A stretch of DNA of 64,000 bases, from positions 164,001 to 228,000 of the forward strand of contig JAOTOM010004681.1 in the NCBI GenBank assembly GCA_034440615.1. The letters are read 5' to 3'. Position numbers and translations under genes: made by a program. Within the stretch, counting starts at the first letter, position 1. Each line of letters starts with the position of its first letter. The DNA is from Ashinkailepas kermadecensis. Lineage: Eukaryota; Arthropoda; Thecostraca; Neolepadidae. The notes below the pieces were generated by a model that had not been told where the DNA came from, made no database searches, and worked only from the letters and a program-made list of their open reading frames with translations. Shown here piece by piece: positions 55,079-64,000 of this stretch.

Positions 55079-56956
55079 ATGCAACTAAGTGATATTGCAA
55101 TGGTTTTCCAGGCAGTCGGGCCCATCGAAGCAGAAACCATGGGCAACACCGCAGTTGTTGCAAGATCTCCTGCCATGCATCAGGCTGCAAATGCCAGCGG
55201 TAGTGCGAGCTGCAGCGCAGCGACAGCCAGTGAGGCTGTGAACGTCGGCGAAGTGACAGCCGGTGAGGCTGTGAGCGTCGGCGAAGTGACAGCCGGTGAG
55301 GCTGTGAGCGTCGGCGAAGTGACAGCCGGTGAGGCTGTGAGCGTCGGCGAAGTGACAGCCGGTGAGGCTGTGAGCGTCGGCGAAGTGACAGCCGGTGAGG
55401 TTGCCAACCCCGGCGAAGTGATAACCGGTGCGGATGTGGGCGCTGGCGAGGCGATCGCCAGTGAGGATGTTGGGGCTGGCGAGGTGATCGCCAGTGAGGA
55501 TGTGGGCGATGGCGAGGCGATCGCCAGTGAGGATGTGGGCGCTGGCGAGGCGATCGGCGGTGGGAATGCGAGCACCGACGACAGTGCGCACCTCGGTGAA
55601 GCTTTACGCACCGGCGAGGTTACATGTGCTGTCCCGGCTGGTGTGGCACCAGTGCACGAGCGTCTGGTGGCCTTGGAGGTGAAGATGGATAAGGTTATAA
55701 AAACCCAAGAGTCCCAATCCAAGCACATCTTGGAAGTCATGGAGATGTTAAGAAAGGTGACTGGCTGTGCTCAGGCTGCTGCAGGTGAAGCAAGCGTTAA
55801 CGATGAGCTGACATCGGCAGGTCTCTTTTTCCGATCCGGCCGCAGTGTAGCACATCTTGAGGTGGGGGCGAACCATGACCTTGTGTCGCTGCCGTCGCAC
55901 AATCTGCTGGCGTGCCGCGTCTGCGCGCCAGGTGTAGTTAATGGGGAGGAATGGAACGTGGGAAATACAAGCCATGGCGCGTTCAAATATGACTTCGAAC
56001 TCGGTTCGTCGTTCGACAAGAACGAGATTCTGCCCACGGGCTTCAAGAACCTGCGTTCCAACGTGCGTGTTCACTTCATGGGAGAGGCTCACAAGAAAAA
56101 CGTTGAAAGGCTGTATTCAGAAAAGTTCCACGCTGCTGGAGAATTTGCCGCAAACACTACCATCGCGGCTCGCGTGCTCCGAACGGGCTATTACGTTCTC
56201 AAGAATAGTCTGCCACGCGCCACATATGAAGACCTTGTGTGCATGCAGGTAAAGAATAATGTCAAAATGGGTGACATCAACCATTCCTCAGGCTTCATGC
56301 CTGTGCTGCGCCAACAGGTGCACGACGTCCTGCTGCAGCGGTTTGTGGCCTACGTGGCACGGCAGCCGTGTGTTTCTCTGGTGGTTGACAAAGTGACCGT
56401 CAACCGTAGAACAATGGACGTTACTGCCATCGTGGTTGCAGTGCCAGAAGCGCCCAGCGGCCAGATAATACAAAGTCTGGTGGTGTCTGCGCCCGTGGTC
56501 AAGGACGGAAGTGGCGATGGCTTGGCGGCCGAAATTGCCGCGTCGCTGTCCAAATTCGGCGTGAAAGACGTCACCCAACTGGCCAGCATCTGCACCGATG
56601 GGCAGTATCTCCACGACGGCGTGCCGGGCAAAGTGATAGCGTTAATGAGCAACGCGGACCCCGTCACCAGAACTAATGGCAGTGTTCCCGCTATCTGGGA
56701 TGGTGCCCACTTACTGAATCTCGCTGAGGATGACGCAAGGAGTACATGTAAATGGGTGCAAGACACCATACGCACGATAACGTCAGTGAGTAAGCGCCAT
56801 ACACATGGGAAGGGCTTTGAGGCATTGCTCGATAGCGAGGACGACACTGTCCGTCCCACTCTGTGGGCTGAGACCCGCTTTGCAGGTACAAGTCCAGGGC
56901 TCACGAGGCTCAGCTGCCTGCGATGCTTCGAGGGATTTGCGGCGCTTGAAAGGTGA
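55079..56956 (+). CDS. Repeat-bearing transposase-like protein, 625 residues
   Basis: ATG at 55079 opens an uninterrupted frame. Residues 51-160 are ten 11-residue repeats, first GEAVSVGEVTA-type, then SEDVGAGEAIA-type. Residues about 193-227 (HERLVALEVKMDKVIKTQES ...) look like a coiled coil. The second half has an RNase H-like pattern seen in ZNF862/KIAA1586-type hAT relatives: VVDKVTVNRRTMDVT (Asp 437), ICTDGQYLHDGVPGK (Asp 507) and WDGAHLLNLAEDD (Asp 541). It ends at GFAALER, before the C-terminal hAT dimerisation region, so it may be truncated. It could be a single-exon transposase, a domesticated gene or one exon of either. The family call is inference. Confidence 0.6.
   Translation: MQLSDIAMVFQAVGPIEAETMGNTAVVARSPAMHQAANASGSASCSAATASEAVNVGEVTAGEAVSVGEVTAGEAVSVGEVTAGEAVSVGEVTAGEAVSVGEVTAGEVANPGEVITGADVGAGEAIASEDVGAGEVIASEDVGDGEAIASEDVGAGEAIGGGNASTDDSAHLGEALRTGEVTCAVPAGVAPVHERLVALEVKMDKVIKTQESQSKHILEVMEMLRKVTGCAQAAAGEASVNDELTSAGLFFRSGRSVAHLEVGANHDLVSLPSHNLLACRVCAPGVVNGEEWNVGNTSHGAFKYDFELGSSFDKNEILPTGFKNLRSNVRVHFMGEAHKKNVERLYSEKFHAAGEFAANTTIAARVLRTGYYVLKNSLPRATYEDLVCMQVKNNVKMGDINHSSGFMPVLRQQVHDVLLQRFVAYVARQPCVSLVVDKVTVNRRTMDVTAIVVAVPEAPSGQIIQSLVVSAPVVKDGSGDGLAAEIAASLSKFGVKDVTQLASICTDGQYLHDGVPGKVIALMSNADPVTRTNGSVPAIWDGAHLLNLAEDDARSTCKWVQDTIRTITSVSKRHTHGKGFEALLDSEDDTVRPTLWAETRFAGTSPGLTRLSCLRCFEGFAALER
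55229..55558 (+). repeat. 33-bp coding minisatellite, ten units
   Basis: Ten units with exact 33-bp period inside the ORF. Units 2-5 are identical or nearly so and units 7-10 form a second subtype, indicating recent local duplication that kept the frame. Confidence 0.95.
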
Positions 56957-57139
56957 AATTTAGTTGCGAATTTTTAACTTCACGTTCACACTATTTTCAT
57001 TTGTATTTTATCTGTGTCCCTTGGTATCCATTATACAAGAATGACATGTAAAATCAGCGTGGTTGAACGCGAGATGCACTGGTATGAGTCCTTCAGGCAA
57101 GCCAATCTGTGTGCTGCAGTGGTATGCAACTGGTTGTGT

Positions 57140-57481
57140 GGTGGTGGATTGGGGTTTAGGGGCGCGTCGACATCCAGGGTCATTTTGCGCCCATAACTAT
57201 TGTGATCAATCTACGGTGCTACTATAATAACGTGTTTTTAATATTCACGGATGGCGGCATATCACCTCAAGGCCGGCTTCTCGAAGGAAGGTAAAAATAT
57301 TCCCAGACGCGACGGCATCAGAGTCGTTCCCGATTAGCACATGTAAAGAAGCGTCAGCACTCAGCTGTCCTAATATCTGACGTCGTAGAGGTTCTAACAG
57401 TACACAGCCTACTAAAACATGGTACACGGTAAGCGGGTTAGAGCAGCGTGGACATAAAGGTCGATCATCACCGGTCAGCAT
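57140..57481 (-). mobile_element. LINE delta-like 3' fragment
   Basis: A GGT-unit tail, hairpin (GGGCGC 57160-57165, GCGCCC 57187-57192) and the last ~80 codons of ORF2 (CPRCSNPLTVYHVLVGC ... NIFTFLREAGLEVICRHP). It differs from the main delta copies by many substitutions, so it is a related, older subfamily. It breaks off at 57481 where the next delta copy begins. Confidence 0.85.
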
Positions 57482-57596
57482 GTATGATGATGAATTGGTG
57501 TTTAGGGGCGCGTCGACTGCAAAGGTCATTTTGCGCCCATAACTGTGTTGATAGTTAATCTATTATGCTCCTATAGTAGTCAGTAATTAATAGTCT

Positions 57597-60500
57597 TCAG
57601 GGGCGGCGATATACTACATCAAAACGTGCTTGTTGAAGAAAAGTAAAAATGTATCCAGACGATACAACCTCAGAGTCATTGTTTAGTAACATTCGTAAAG
57701 TGTCGATGTTTACTCGTCCTAAAATATGGCGTCGGAGAGGGTCCAGTAGTACACAATCTACTAAAACATGATACACAGTAAGCGGGTCCGAACAGCGTGG
57801 GCATAAAGGTTGGTCATCACCGGTCAGTATATAGCTATGTGTTGCGAATGTATGGCCAATCCTCAATCGGCAGTGCGTTACTTCCTCCCGTCGCGAGGTC
57901 CGGTGTGAGGACTGCCATATACCCAGTACCGGCTTTATAACCCTCAACTTACTAGGTTTGGAGTTCCAGGTTCGTTGCCATTCGGACCGTATATGTGATA
58001 GAATGGAGGGGTATATATCACTTGGAGGAAGACGCAGACGAACTTCACGGCCATTACTGATTGCGTGCTTAGCGGTTATATCGGCAGCTTCATTACCTGC
58101 GAGTCCAACATGGCTGGGGATCCAGCAGAATACGACGTTTTTTCCGATAATAGTTAGGGATTTGACGACGCAAAGAATCCTGTGCACAAGCCTGTTATCC
58201 GGGTTAAAAGACTTCATTGCACAGAGACTACTCAGGGAGTCAGTAAAAACGACGTGATTTATGGACTGGTGATACTGAATATGATAAAGAGATTGCAAAA
58301 TGGCGTAAAGTTCAGCGGTAAATATTGACGCCTGCTTCGGTAAACAGAAGGAACCAATACCACGTCGACCAACATACGCGCATCCCACGCCGGAAGGAGA
58401 CTTTGAGCCGTCTGTGTAGATGCGGGAGAACTCACGGTACTGGTGTAGTTTTTCTAACGCAAGCATGCGGAATTCTTCGGAGGTTACATTTACCTTCTTT
58501 GAATGGGACAAAGTGAGGTCAGTCTGCACTGGGACATCCTTCCAAGGGGGGATGCTCGGGGTGAAAGCACGTGTCATAGAGCTTGGTCTAATATTGCATT
58601 TACGGAAGATAGAAGCCATGCGCCAAGAAAAAGGCAAGCCACGCTGATTGCTGGTTGACCGACGTGGCAGTAATGACTTCGAAAATATCCATTTATATGC
58701 TGGATGTTTCCGGTTCTGTGCGACCTTACATGCATATCTAGCTCCCATTAGCATACGGCGTAACGCAAGGGGGGTTCATCGGTCTCGGCCATTAGACTAC
58801 CGGCTGGAGAAGTACGGAAAGCTCCAGTAGCAACACGAAGGGCTGTATTGTGTATGACGTCCAGACGGCGTTTCGTTGTGACACACGCTCCGTCATAAAT
58901 AAAACATCCATAGTCAATTTTAGAGCGTACTAGCGATCGGTACATAAGAAGTAAGATAGACCTGTCCGCTCCATACGAGCATCTGGAGACAGTGCTCATC
59001 ACCTGAAGTCGTTTGGCACATTTTTGTACAAGATCATTGATGTGAGTGCTGTATGTTAGTCGGCGGTCCATCCATATACCTAGGAACTTGGCGGCTGGCT
59101 TGAATGGGATAGGGCGTCCGTGCAGCATAATCATGGGGTCATTACAAGAGCGTTTGCGGCAGAAGTGGACAGCGGTGGTTTTCGATGTAGACATAGCGAA
59201 ACCGGTTTTGTTGCACCAGCCCTGCACCTTCTGGACAGCCATCTGGAGTTGTCTCTCGACCGTGTGCACCGAGCGTGAAGAGAACCATATGGCGAAATCA
59301 TCAACGAAAAGCGCTTTCCCTACGGAAGTCGGCAGCGAGGTACCCACGTCGTTGATAGAAATGGCAAACAATGCTACGCTCAGTACGCTCCCCTGCGGGA
59401 CTCCGTTGACTTGTGAAAAAGTGCCAGATAGGGAGTTTCCTATTCTGACGCGAAACGTTCTGGAAGATAAAAAATTGGACAAGAAGACACCCATGGAGCC
59501 TCTGACGCCCATATTGTGGAGCTTCATCAGAATACCGGGACGCCACGCCGTGTCATATGCGCCGGCAATGTCAAAAAATATTACAGCTGTATGGTGGCGT
59601 TTCATGAACCCATAGCGCACAACGGAGTCTAGTGTTAGAATGTGGTCAAGTGTGCTACGGTGTTTTCGGAAGCCACTCTGTATCACAGTAAGGAGATTGT
59701 TATGTTCTAAAAACCACATCAATCGAACATTCACCATTTTTTCGAACAGTTTACACAGGGAGCAAGTCAGCGAGATGGGACGGTAGTGTAGTGGGTCACT
59801 GCCAGATTTATTTGGTTTACGTATGGGCACTATAATTTCCTCCCGCCACGAGGGTGGAAATGTGCCTGATGTCCACATTCCATTTAAGGTTTTCAAAAGT
59901 GTTTCTAAAGCAGCAGCTGGTAAACGTTTTATAATATCGTTGTGCAGAGTGTCCGGACCCTCTGCCACACTCTTGAGTGTACCGATTGCTGCAGTTAGTT
60001 CGGAAATTGAAAATGATATATTATACTGCAAAACGTCTGTGGTGGAGAAGTCAAGAGGACTTGCCTCGCACCGATCCTTATGTACCAAAAAACGCTCGTT
60101 ACTTGTATTTTCCGAGCGTGCGGACAAAGCCCGTCCTATCTCGTCAGCCACTTCTCCCGGGTCGATGATGTCCTGACCTGCCATGTGCAGGACAGGAAGA
60201 GGGACTGAGGCGTGTTTTCCAGAGAAACGTTTAATGCGGGACCATACAGTAGACAGTGACGTGGAGCGATTTAACGTGTTTACGTAGGATTTCCACGAGT
60301 CTCGTTTCGCCTCGGCGATAGTGCGTCTGGCGAGCGCTCGTGCTTTGCGAAAAGCTATTAAATTATATGTGCAGCTATTATTATTAAATATACGAAATGC
60401 CCTCTTCCTAGCACGGATAGCCTCTCGACACTTATCGGACCACCATGGGACTGGTACACGAATTGACGTTCCCGATGATCGAGGGATGTGCCGCTGGGCA

Positions 60501-61303
60501 CTCTGCACAGTTGCCGAAGTGAATGTTTCCACGGAGATGACGGGTTCATCCGAGTGGTCGCGGAGGGTGCTTTGAAGGTTAGCTTGGAAGGCCTCCCAGT
60601 CGGCTCGATGGAATAGCCACTTTGAAGGTCGTCGACCAACCGTAACACGACCAACGAAATGTGAGTAAACGGGGAAATGGTCGCTGTTGTGTGGGTCATC
60701 GTCTACAGACCATTCTAGTAAAGGTGCAATTTCTGGACTACAGAGGGTGAGGTCCAGTACGGAGGTTTGCCCAGTTGGTAATGTGAAATGTGTTGTTGTT
60801 CCCGTGTTAAGAATGCATAGGGGAAAATCGCGTATAAAACGCTCCATTGCTCGCCCACGGCTTGTAATCATGGTTGAGCCCCAAAGAGAGTGGTGAGCAT
60901 TAAAATCGCCACACACAATCACCGGTGGGGTGAGCTGAGCCATAGTTTCGGATAGATCTGCAAGTGGAAACGGTCCGCCCGGCGGAAGGTATAGGCTGCA
61001 TATGGTAATAGCACGGTGGTCTATTATCACACGAGCAGAGACACCTTGAATATTTGAGGAGAGAGGTACATGTGTGAATGCTACAGAATTGTGCACAGCA
61101 ATGAGCACACCGCCATGGGCCACCGTGCGAGGAGTAATATCCCTACGCAACACTGTGTAGTTTTTTATTTGAAAGTGTGCACCTGGCGACAGCTTAGTCT
61201 CTTGGAGACATACTACTAATGGTACTCGGGTGTGTAGAATGGTTTGGAGGTCGTGGAAGCTGGTTCTCAAACCTCTACAGTTCCATTGGAGTATAAAACT
61301 CAT
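57597..61303 (-). pseudogene. LINE delta ORF2, one 1-nt frameshift
   Basis: ATG at 61303 (MSFILQWNCRGL) opens 851 codons to about 58750, where one base is missing (CAAGGGGGGTTC here, CAAGGGGAGGTTC in the copy at 20740); the frame then continues from 58754 to 57597. Endonuclease: QWNCRG, CLQETKLSPG, VCGDFNAHHSLWGS, NSDHFPV, all catalytic positions kept. RT: RPISLTCSLCKLFEKMV, FFDIAGAYDTAWR, VPQGSVLSVALF, FVDDFAIW. RNase H: IYTDGSKSPSGVG, TAELYAILQSL, VFTDSLSSLCAM, WIPSHVGLAGNEAAD. C-terminal CPRCSDPLTVYHVLVDC. Apart from the single deletion the protein (about 1,235 residues) looks complete. Confidence 0.95.
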
Positions 61304-61637
61304 ACGTCAGGAGTATAAAATTGCGAGTTGTGAGCTAAAAAACTGGGTGACTTAGACAATCTAACTATCGCTAGTTCTCAGCTTCTCCTTCTGTGGTCCC
61401 TGGATCCGTGACCGATCTCTGCCGAGATCTTGGGTTTCCTCCGCCTGGCGGCGATGGTGTCTACGGTGACAGCCGCTTGCGTAGGGGAAGTAGCAGGGTG
61501 TGGCGCTGTTTGACTGTAATGTCAGAGTTAACTATGGTGCGAGAACTAAGAGTGGTTATGATACATGCAAATAAAACAATTAAAGCGCTGGCTCCGTCCT
61601 CCTCCCGAGAGAGGGAACCGCTGGCAAGCCGGGAGTT

Positions 61638-62889
61638 TCAGCCCGACCCGGCCCTAAGGACTGGGTCCTCGGCCGGGAACTTGGTGACCCATCCCCTGGT
61701 GGAGAGCCTGATATTGGTAGACCTCGCTTCTGGGGCCCGAGACGGGGCGGGGGCGGGGAGGGCCCATCTCACTAACAAATGGAGCCGGTCCCTCCACTCG
61801 CCGTCGTGGCGATGGGGTGGCCGGCCTCCGAGGAGGAGCATTCTCAGCTCCTTGGTGACTCTTCTCCCGGGCCCTTTCCATCTGAACAAGCCGCGCTCGC
61901 TTTGCAGAGCACTCAGCTGTGCGATCAGATGTTCAGTGTTGTATGTCGGAGCCTGTTGTTGGACTGATGTATGTTTAACTTTCGAGGCGTACGATGCTTT
62001 AGGGTGAGAGTTTTCATATAAGTCCCGAGCTTCGCGAAAAGTAACTTTTTGCAAGTGCTTGATGGAGATAATTTCTTTTTCTTTCGAGTAGCTAGGACAG
62101 GAGCGGTTGAACGAAGTATGGGGGGTCCTGTCCTCTGCCACAGTTCACACAGAAGGGTATCTCGGTGGTACACTGCTCGTCTGTATGGTCGGCGGAAGCA
62201 CACTTGCCACACACTGGGCGGTTGCGACAAAATTGGTTTGTGTGGCCATATCTTTGGCACTTAAAGCAGCGCATGGGATTAGGGAGAAAAAGTCGCACCT
62301 TGACCCGGATGTAACCCACCCGAATCTCAGAAGGCAACTCGGTTGAGTTGAAAGTTAAGACAACATTGTTCGTGGTAATCAGATCGGCACCTCGTCTAGT
62401 CCTCATTTTTCTCGCTCCTACCACGCCAAACTCAGACAGCCCATCCACTATTTCGTCCTCCGATACGTCCTTCAGGTCGTAACAATTTATGATTCCGCGC
62501 GATGTATTTTTGGTTTGATGTGGTTCAACCTTAATTTGGATAGTTTCATCGATTTTCCTCCCACCGTTTCGCACACCATACACGAACTCAGAGCTCGTCA
62601 GCGCCCTCTCCGCTTCCTGTGCCACCGCAAACTCTACCTCCAACGCTCCATCCTTCAGCTTCTCACAACGTACAATTCTACCAAGTCTGTCACATCCATC
62701 ACGTCTCTGGAAAGGTGACAGCGACACAAGATTCCTTGTCAGTCCTCGGATGATGAGGATACGAGGGGCATTGGGGGCAATGGTTCTGCTGCTCTCCGGG
62801 TTGGGCATTCTTCCACCGGTGGTGCGTGGAAGAAAGGTCTGGCCCCTACTAGAGGGACCAGGAGGGTTTTTTCGGTTAGAGGATGCCAT
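61638..62889 (-). pseudogene. LINE delta ORF1 (Gag-like), one frameshift, short tail
   Basis: ATG at 62889 (MASSNRKNPPGPSSRGQ) starts the frame; an RRM-like segment (RILIIRGLTRNL, GALEVEFAVAQEAERAL) is followed by knuckles CFKCQRYGHTNQFC, CGKCASADHTDEQC and CVNCGRGQDPPY. A frameshift near 62120 moves the rest to 62141-61638 (SYSKEKEIISIKHLQKVTFR). The Pro-rich tail is much shorter than in alpha and beta, perhaps by an internal deletion near 61900. Confidence 0.9.
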
Positions 62890-63556
62890 GGAGTGTGCTT
62901 GTTTTCGACTCCTCGGGCGCCCCACCACACAGGGGCCCAACAGGGGGACGCCTGGGCCCCGCGAACGGGAGGACGCCAGGCGCCCGAGGAGTTATACGGG
63001 GCAGGCGGCGCCTTCGCCCGGTCGGGAGAGAGAGACTCACCACCCCGACCGGGACCCAGCGCCGCCCACCACTTGACCCCAGCCGGCCGGGCCGGTAGAC
63101 ACTGGGGAGAACCCCAGGCCCCCGGCCCGAGGCGACCAGCCACTTGGCCCGCGTGAGGCCCCACGGGCCCGCCCGCCCCTCCGGGATATTAGGACCAAAG
63201 AGGCGTGTTGATCCCCCGTCACAACTTGCACCGTGCGACGGGGGACCTCAACCTCCAGGACTCCGTCAACCCCGGGGGGCGGGCCGAGGGGGCGCGGCTA
63301 CCCCGGTAAAACTGAGCTGGTGGGCAGAACCGGGGAAGTTGTCCTACCTGCTCATGATAGGGAGAGTTGGTGTTGCAGGGCCAGGTGAGGGACATGGATG
63401 TTGAGATGAGATGGGCATTGGAATGGGAGCGTAGGGATGGAAGAACGAGTGAGGCACTCCTAGTCTGACCCCTCGCCGGCTCACCGATGGACTGGGATTC
63501 CGGGTCCTTAGGGCACTCAATCCCCCCCACCACGTAAAGGTGGTGCCTCGTCGGGG
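62890..63556 (-). promoter_or_regulatory. LINE delta 5' UTR
   Basis: Nearly the same sequence as the alpha and beta 5' UTRs over ~660 bp, including the terminal CACCACCTTTACGTGGTG hairpin. Expected to hold the internal promoter, by analogy with other LINEs. Confidence 0.75.
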
Positions 63557-64000
63557 GTCGCCCACATGTCTCTCGGTTTCGACAATGCTGCGACGTGTGA
63601 CCAAAACGGGAGCACCGGAAACACCTCATTGGGTTGGGTACAAATACGCGGACCTTCACGCGGACATACCCGACGAATAATAAACTCCGGAAGATCTGTC
63701 ATGCGAAAAGTCAGGATGATGTTGTTTGTTGGCTGTAATTCTTTCCCTTTTCTAACTGAAATTCTTCGGGCCTCTACTACTCCCCACTCTGTTAGGCCAT
63801 CCACAATGTCGGCATCCGAAACATCTCGCAAGTCGTAGCAGTTAATAACTCCTTTGGAGTAATTTTTGGTGTTGTGTGGAAGAATCTCGATGCGTACGGT
63901 GACTGTTCGCCTGCTGGTTTCATGTCGTTTAGTGTACGTTATTTCTGTTGCGTCCATCGCCCTCCTTGCATCCTCAGCAGTTTTAAATTCAACTTCAAGC
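63557..64000 (-). pseudogene. LINE alpha ORF1 fragment at window edge
   Basis: Minus-strand coding for the middle of alpha ORF1 (DATEITYTKRHETSRRTVTV, GVINCYDLRDVSDADIV, MRCFRCSRFGHTSQHC) matches 32580-33020 closely, without the nonsense codon of that copy. A frame change lies near 63680 (EFIIRRVCPREG). It runs off the window on the 5' side and breaks on the 3' side at the delta 5' end. Confidence 0.9.

Larger units (their letters stand above)
57482..63556 (-). mobile_element. Near full-length I-like LINE delta
   Basis: From 3' to 5' on the minus strand: ATG-unit tail, hairpin (about 57506-57539), ORF2 (57597-61303), ORF1 (about 61638-62889) and 5' UTR ending at the hairpin near 63530-63548. 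About 6.07 kb. The left flank is a delta-like fragment and the right flank is an alpha ORF1 (63557 on); I find no clear target duplication. Confidence 0.9.

Noticed and set aside
55085..55591. Antisense ORF over the 33-bp repeat (HSLTGCHFADA repeats)
   Set aside because: Frame-keeping 33-bp units leave several frames open on both strands; the sense frame extends far beyond the repeat with domain-like sequence, the antisense one does not.

Overview
This is eukaryotic, almost certainly arthropod, DNA and a dense transposable-element landscape. No intact, recognisable host gene is visible. The non-LTR elements (endonuclease + reverse transcriptase + RNase H + a C-terminal CCHC-like motif, with a separate three-knuckle Gag-like ORF1) resemble the I-superfamily LINEs common in chelicerates; tick, mite or spider is my best guess. 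That is an inference from element style only.

Layout: 1-2066, a hAT transposase remnant and a nest of SINE and LINE fragments. 2067-7662, two 5'-truncated LINEs on the minus strand, the second carrying a clean SINE insertion. 9339-13744, a DNA transposon with ~630-bp inverted repeats and a single long transposase ORF broken by one stop codon. 13895-17675, a transposon-like fragment, then a minus-strand ORF1 fragment abutting a plus-strand LINE ORF2. 18261-21737, a shrunken LTR element with a tRNA-Trp-type primer-binding site, a 20-bp tandem array made from that site, and a LINE insertion. 22548-43627, a Ty3/gypsy element (LTRs ~774 and ~749 bp) blown up from about 11 kb to 21 kb by three antisense LINE insertions, two of them full or nearly full length with perfect 14-bp target-site duplications. 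43628-50014, non-coding sequence with several minisatellites. 50015-54945, three more minus-strand LINE pieces, one of them an old CR1-like copy. 55079-56956, a long intact plus-strand ORF with 11-residue repeats and a transposase-like core. 57140-64000, LINE copies, one nearly intact with a single 1-nt frameshift in ORF2.

I group the I-like LINEs into four families by their 3' tails: alpha (tail of TTAG units as read on +), beta (GTGA-like), gamma (TTGA units) and delta (ATG units). All four, and the tRNA-derived SINE, end in the same small RNA hairpin. Its stem bases change in compensating pairs between families, so it is probably the reverse-transcriptase recognition element that the SINE borrows. 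Two very short insertions (38 and 55 bp) with perfect target-site duplications contain little besides this hairpin.

Thirteen of fourteen LINE copies lie on the minus strand, nested into each other and into plus-strand LTR elements. That one-sided arrangement is what a piRNA-producing locus looks like and is worth testing.
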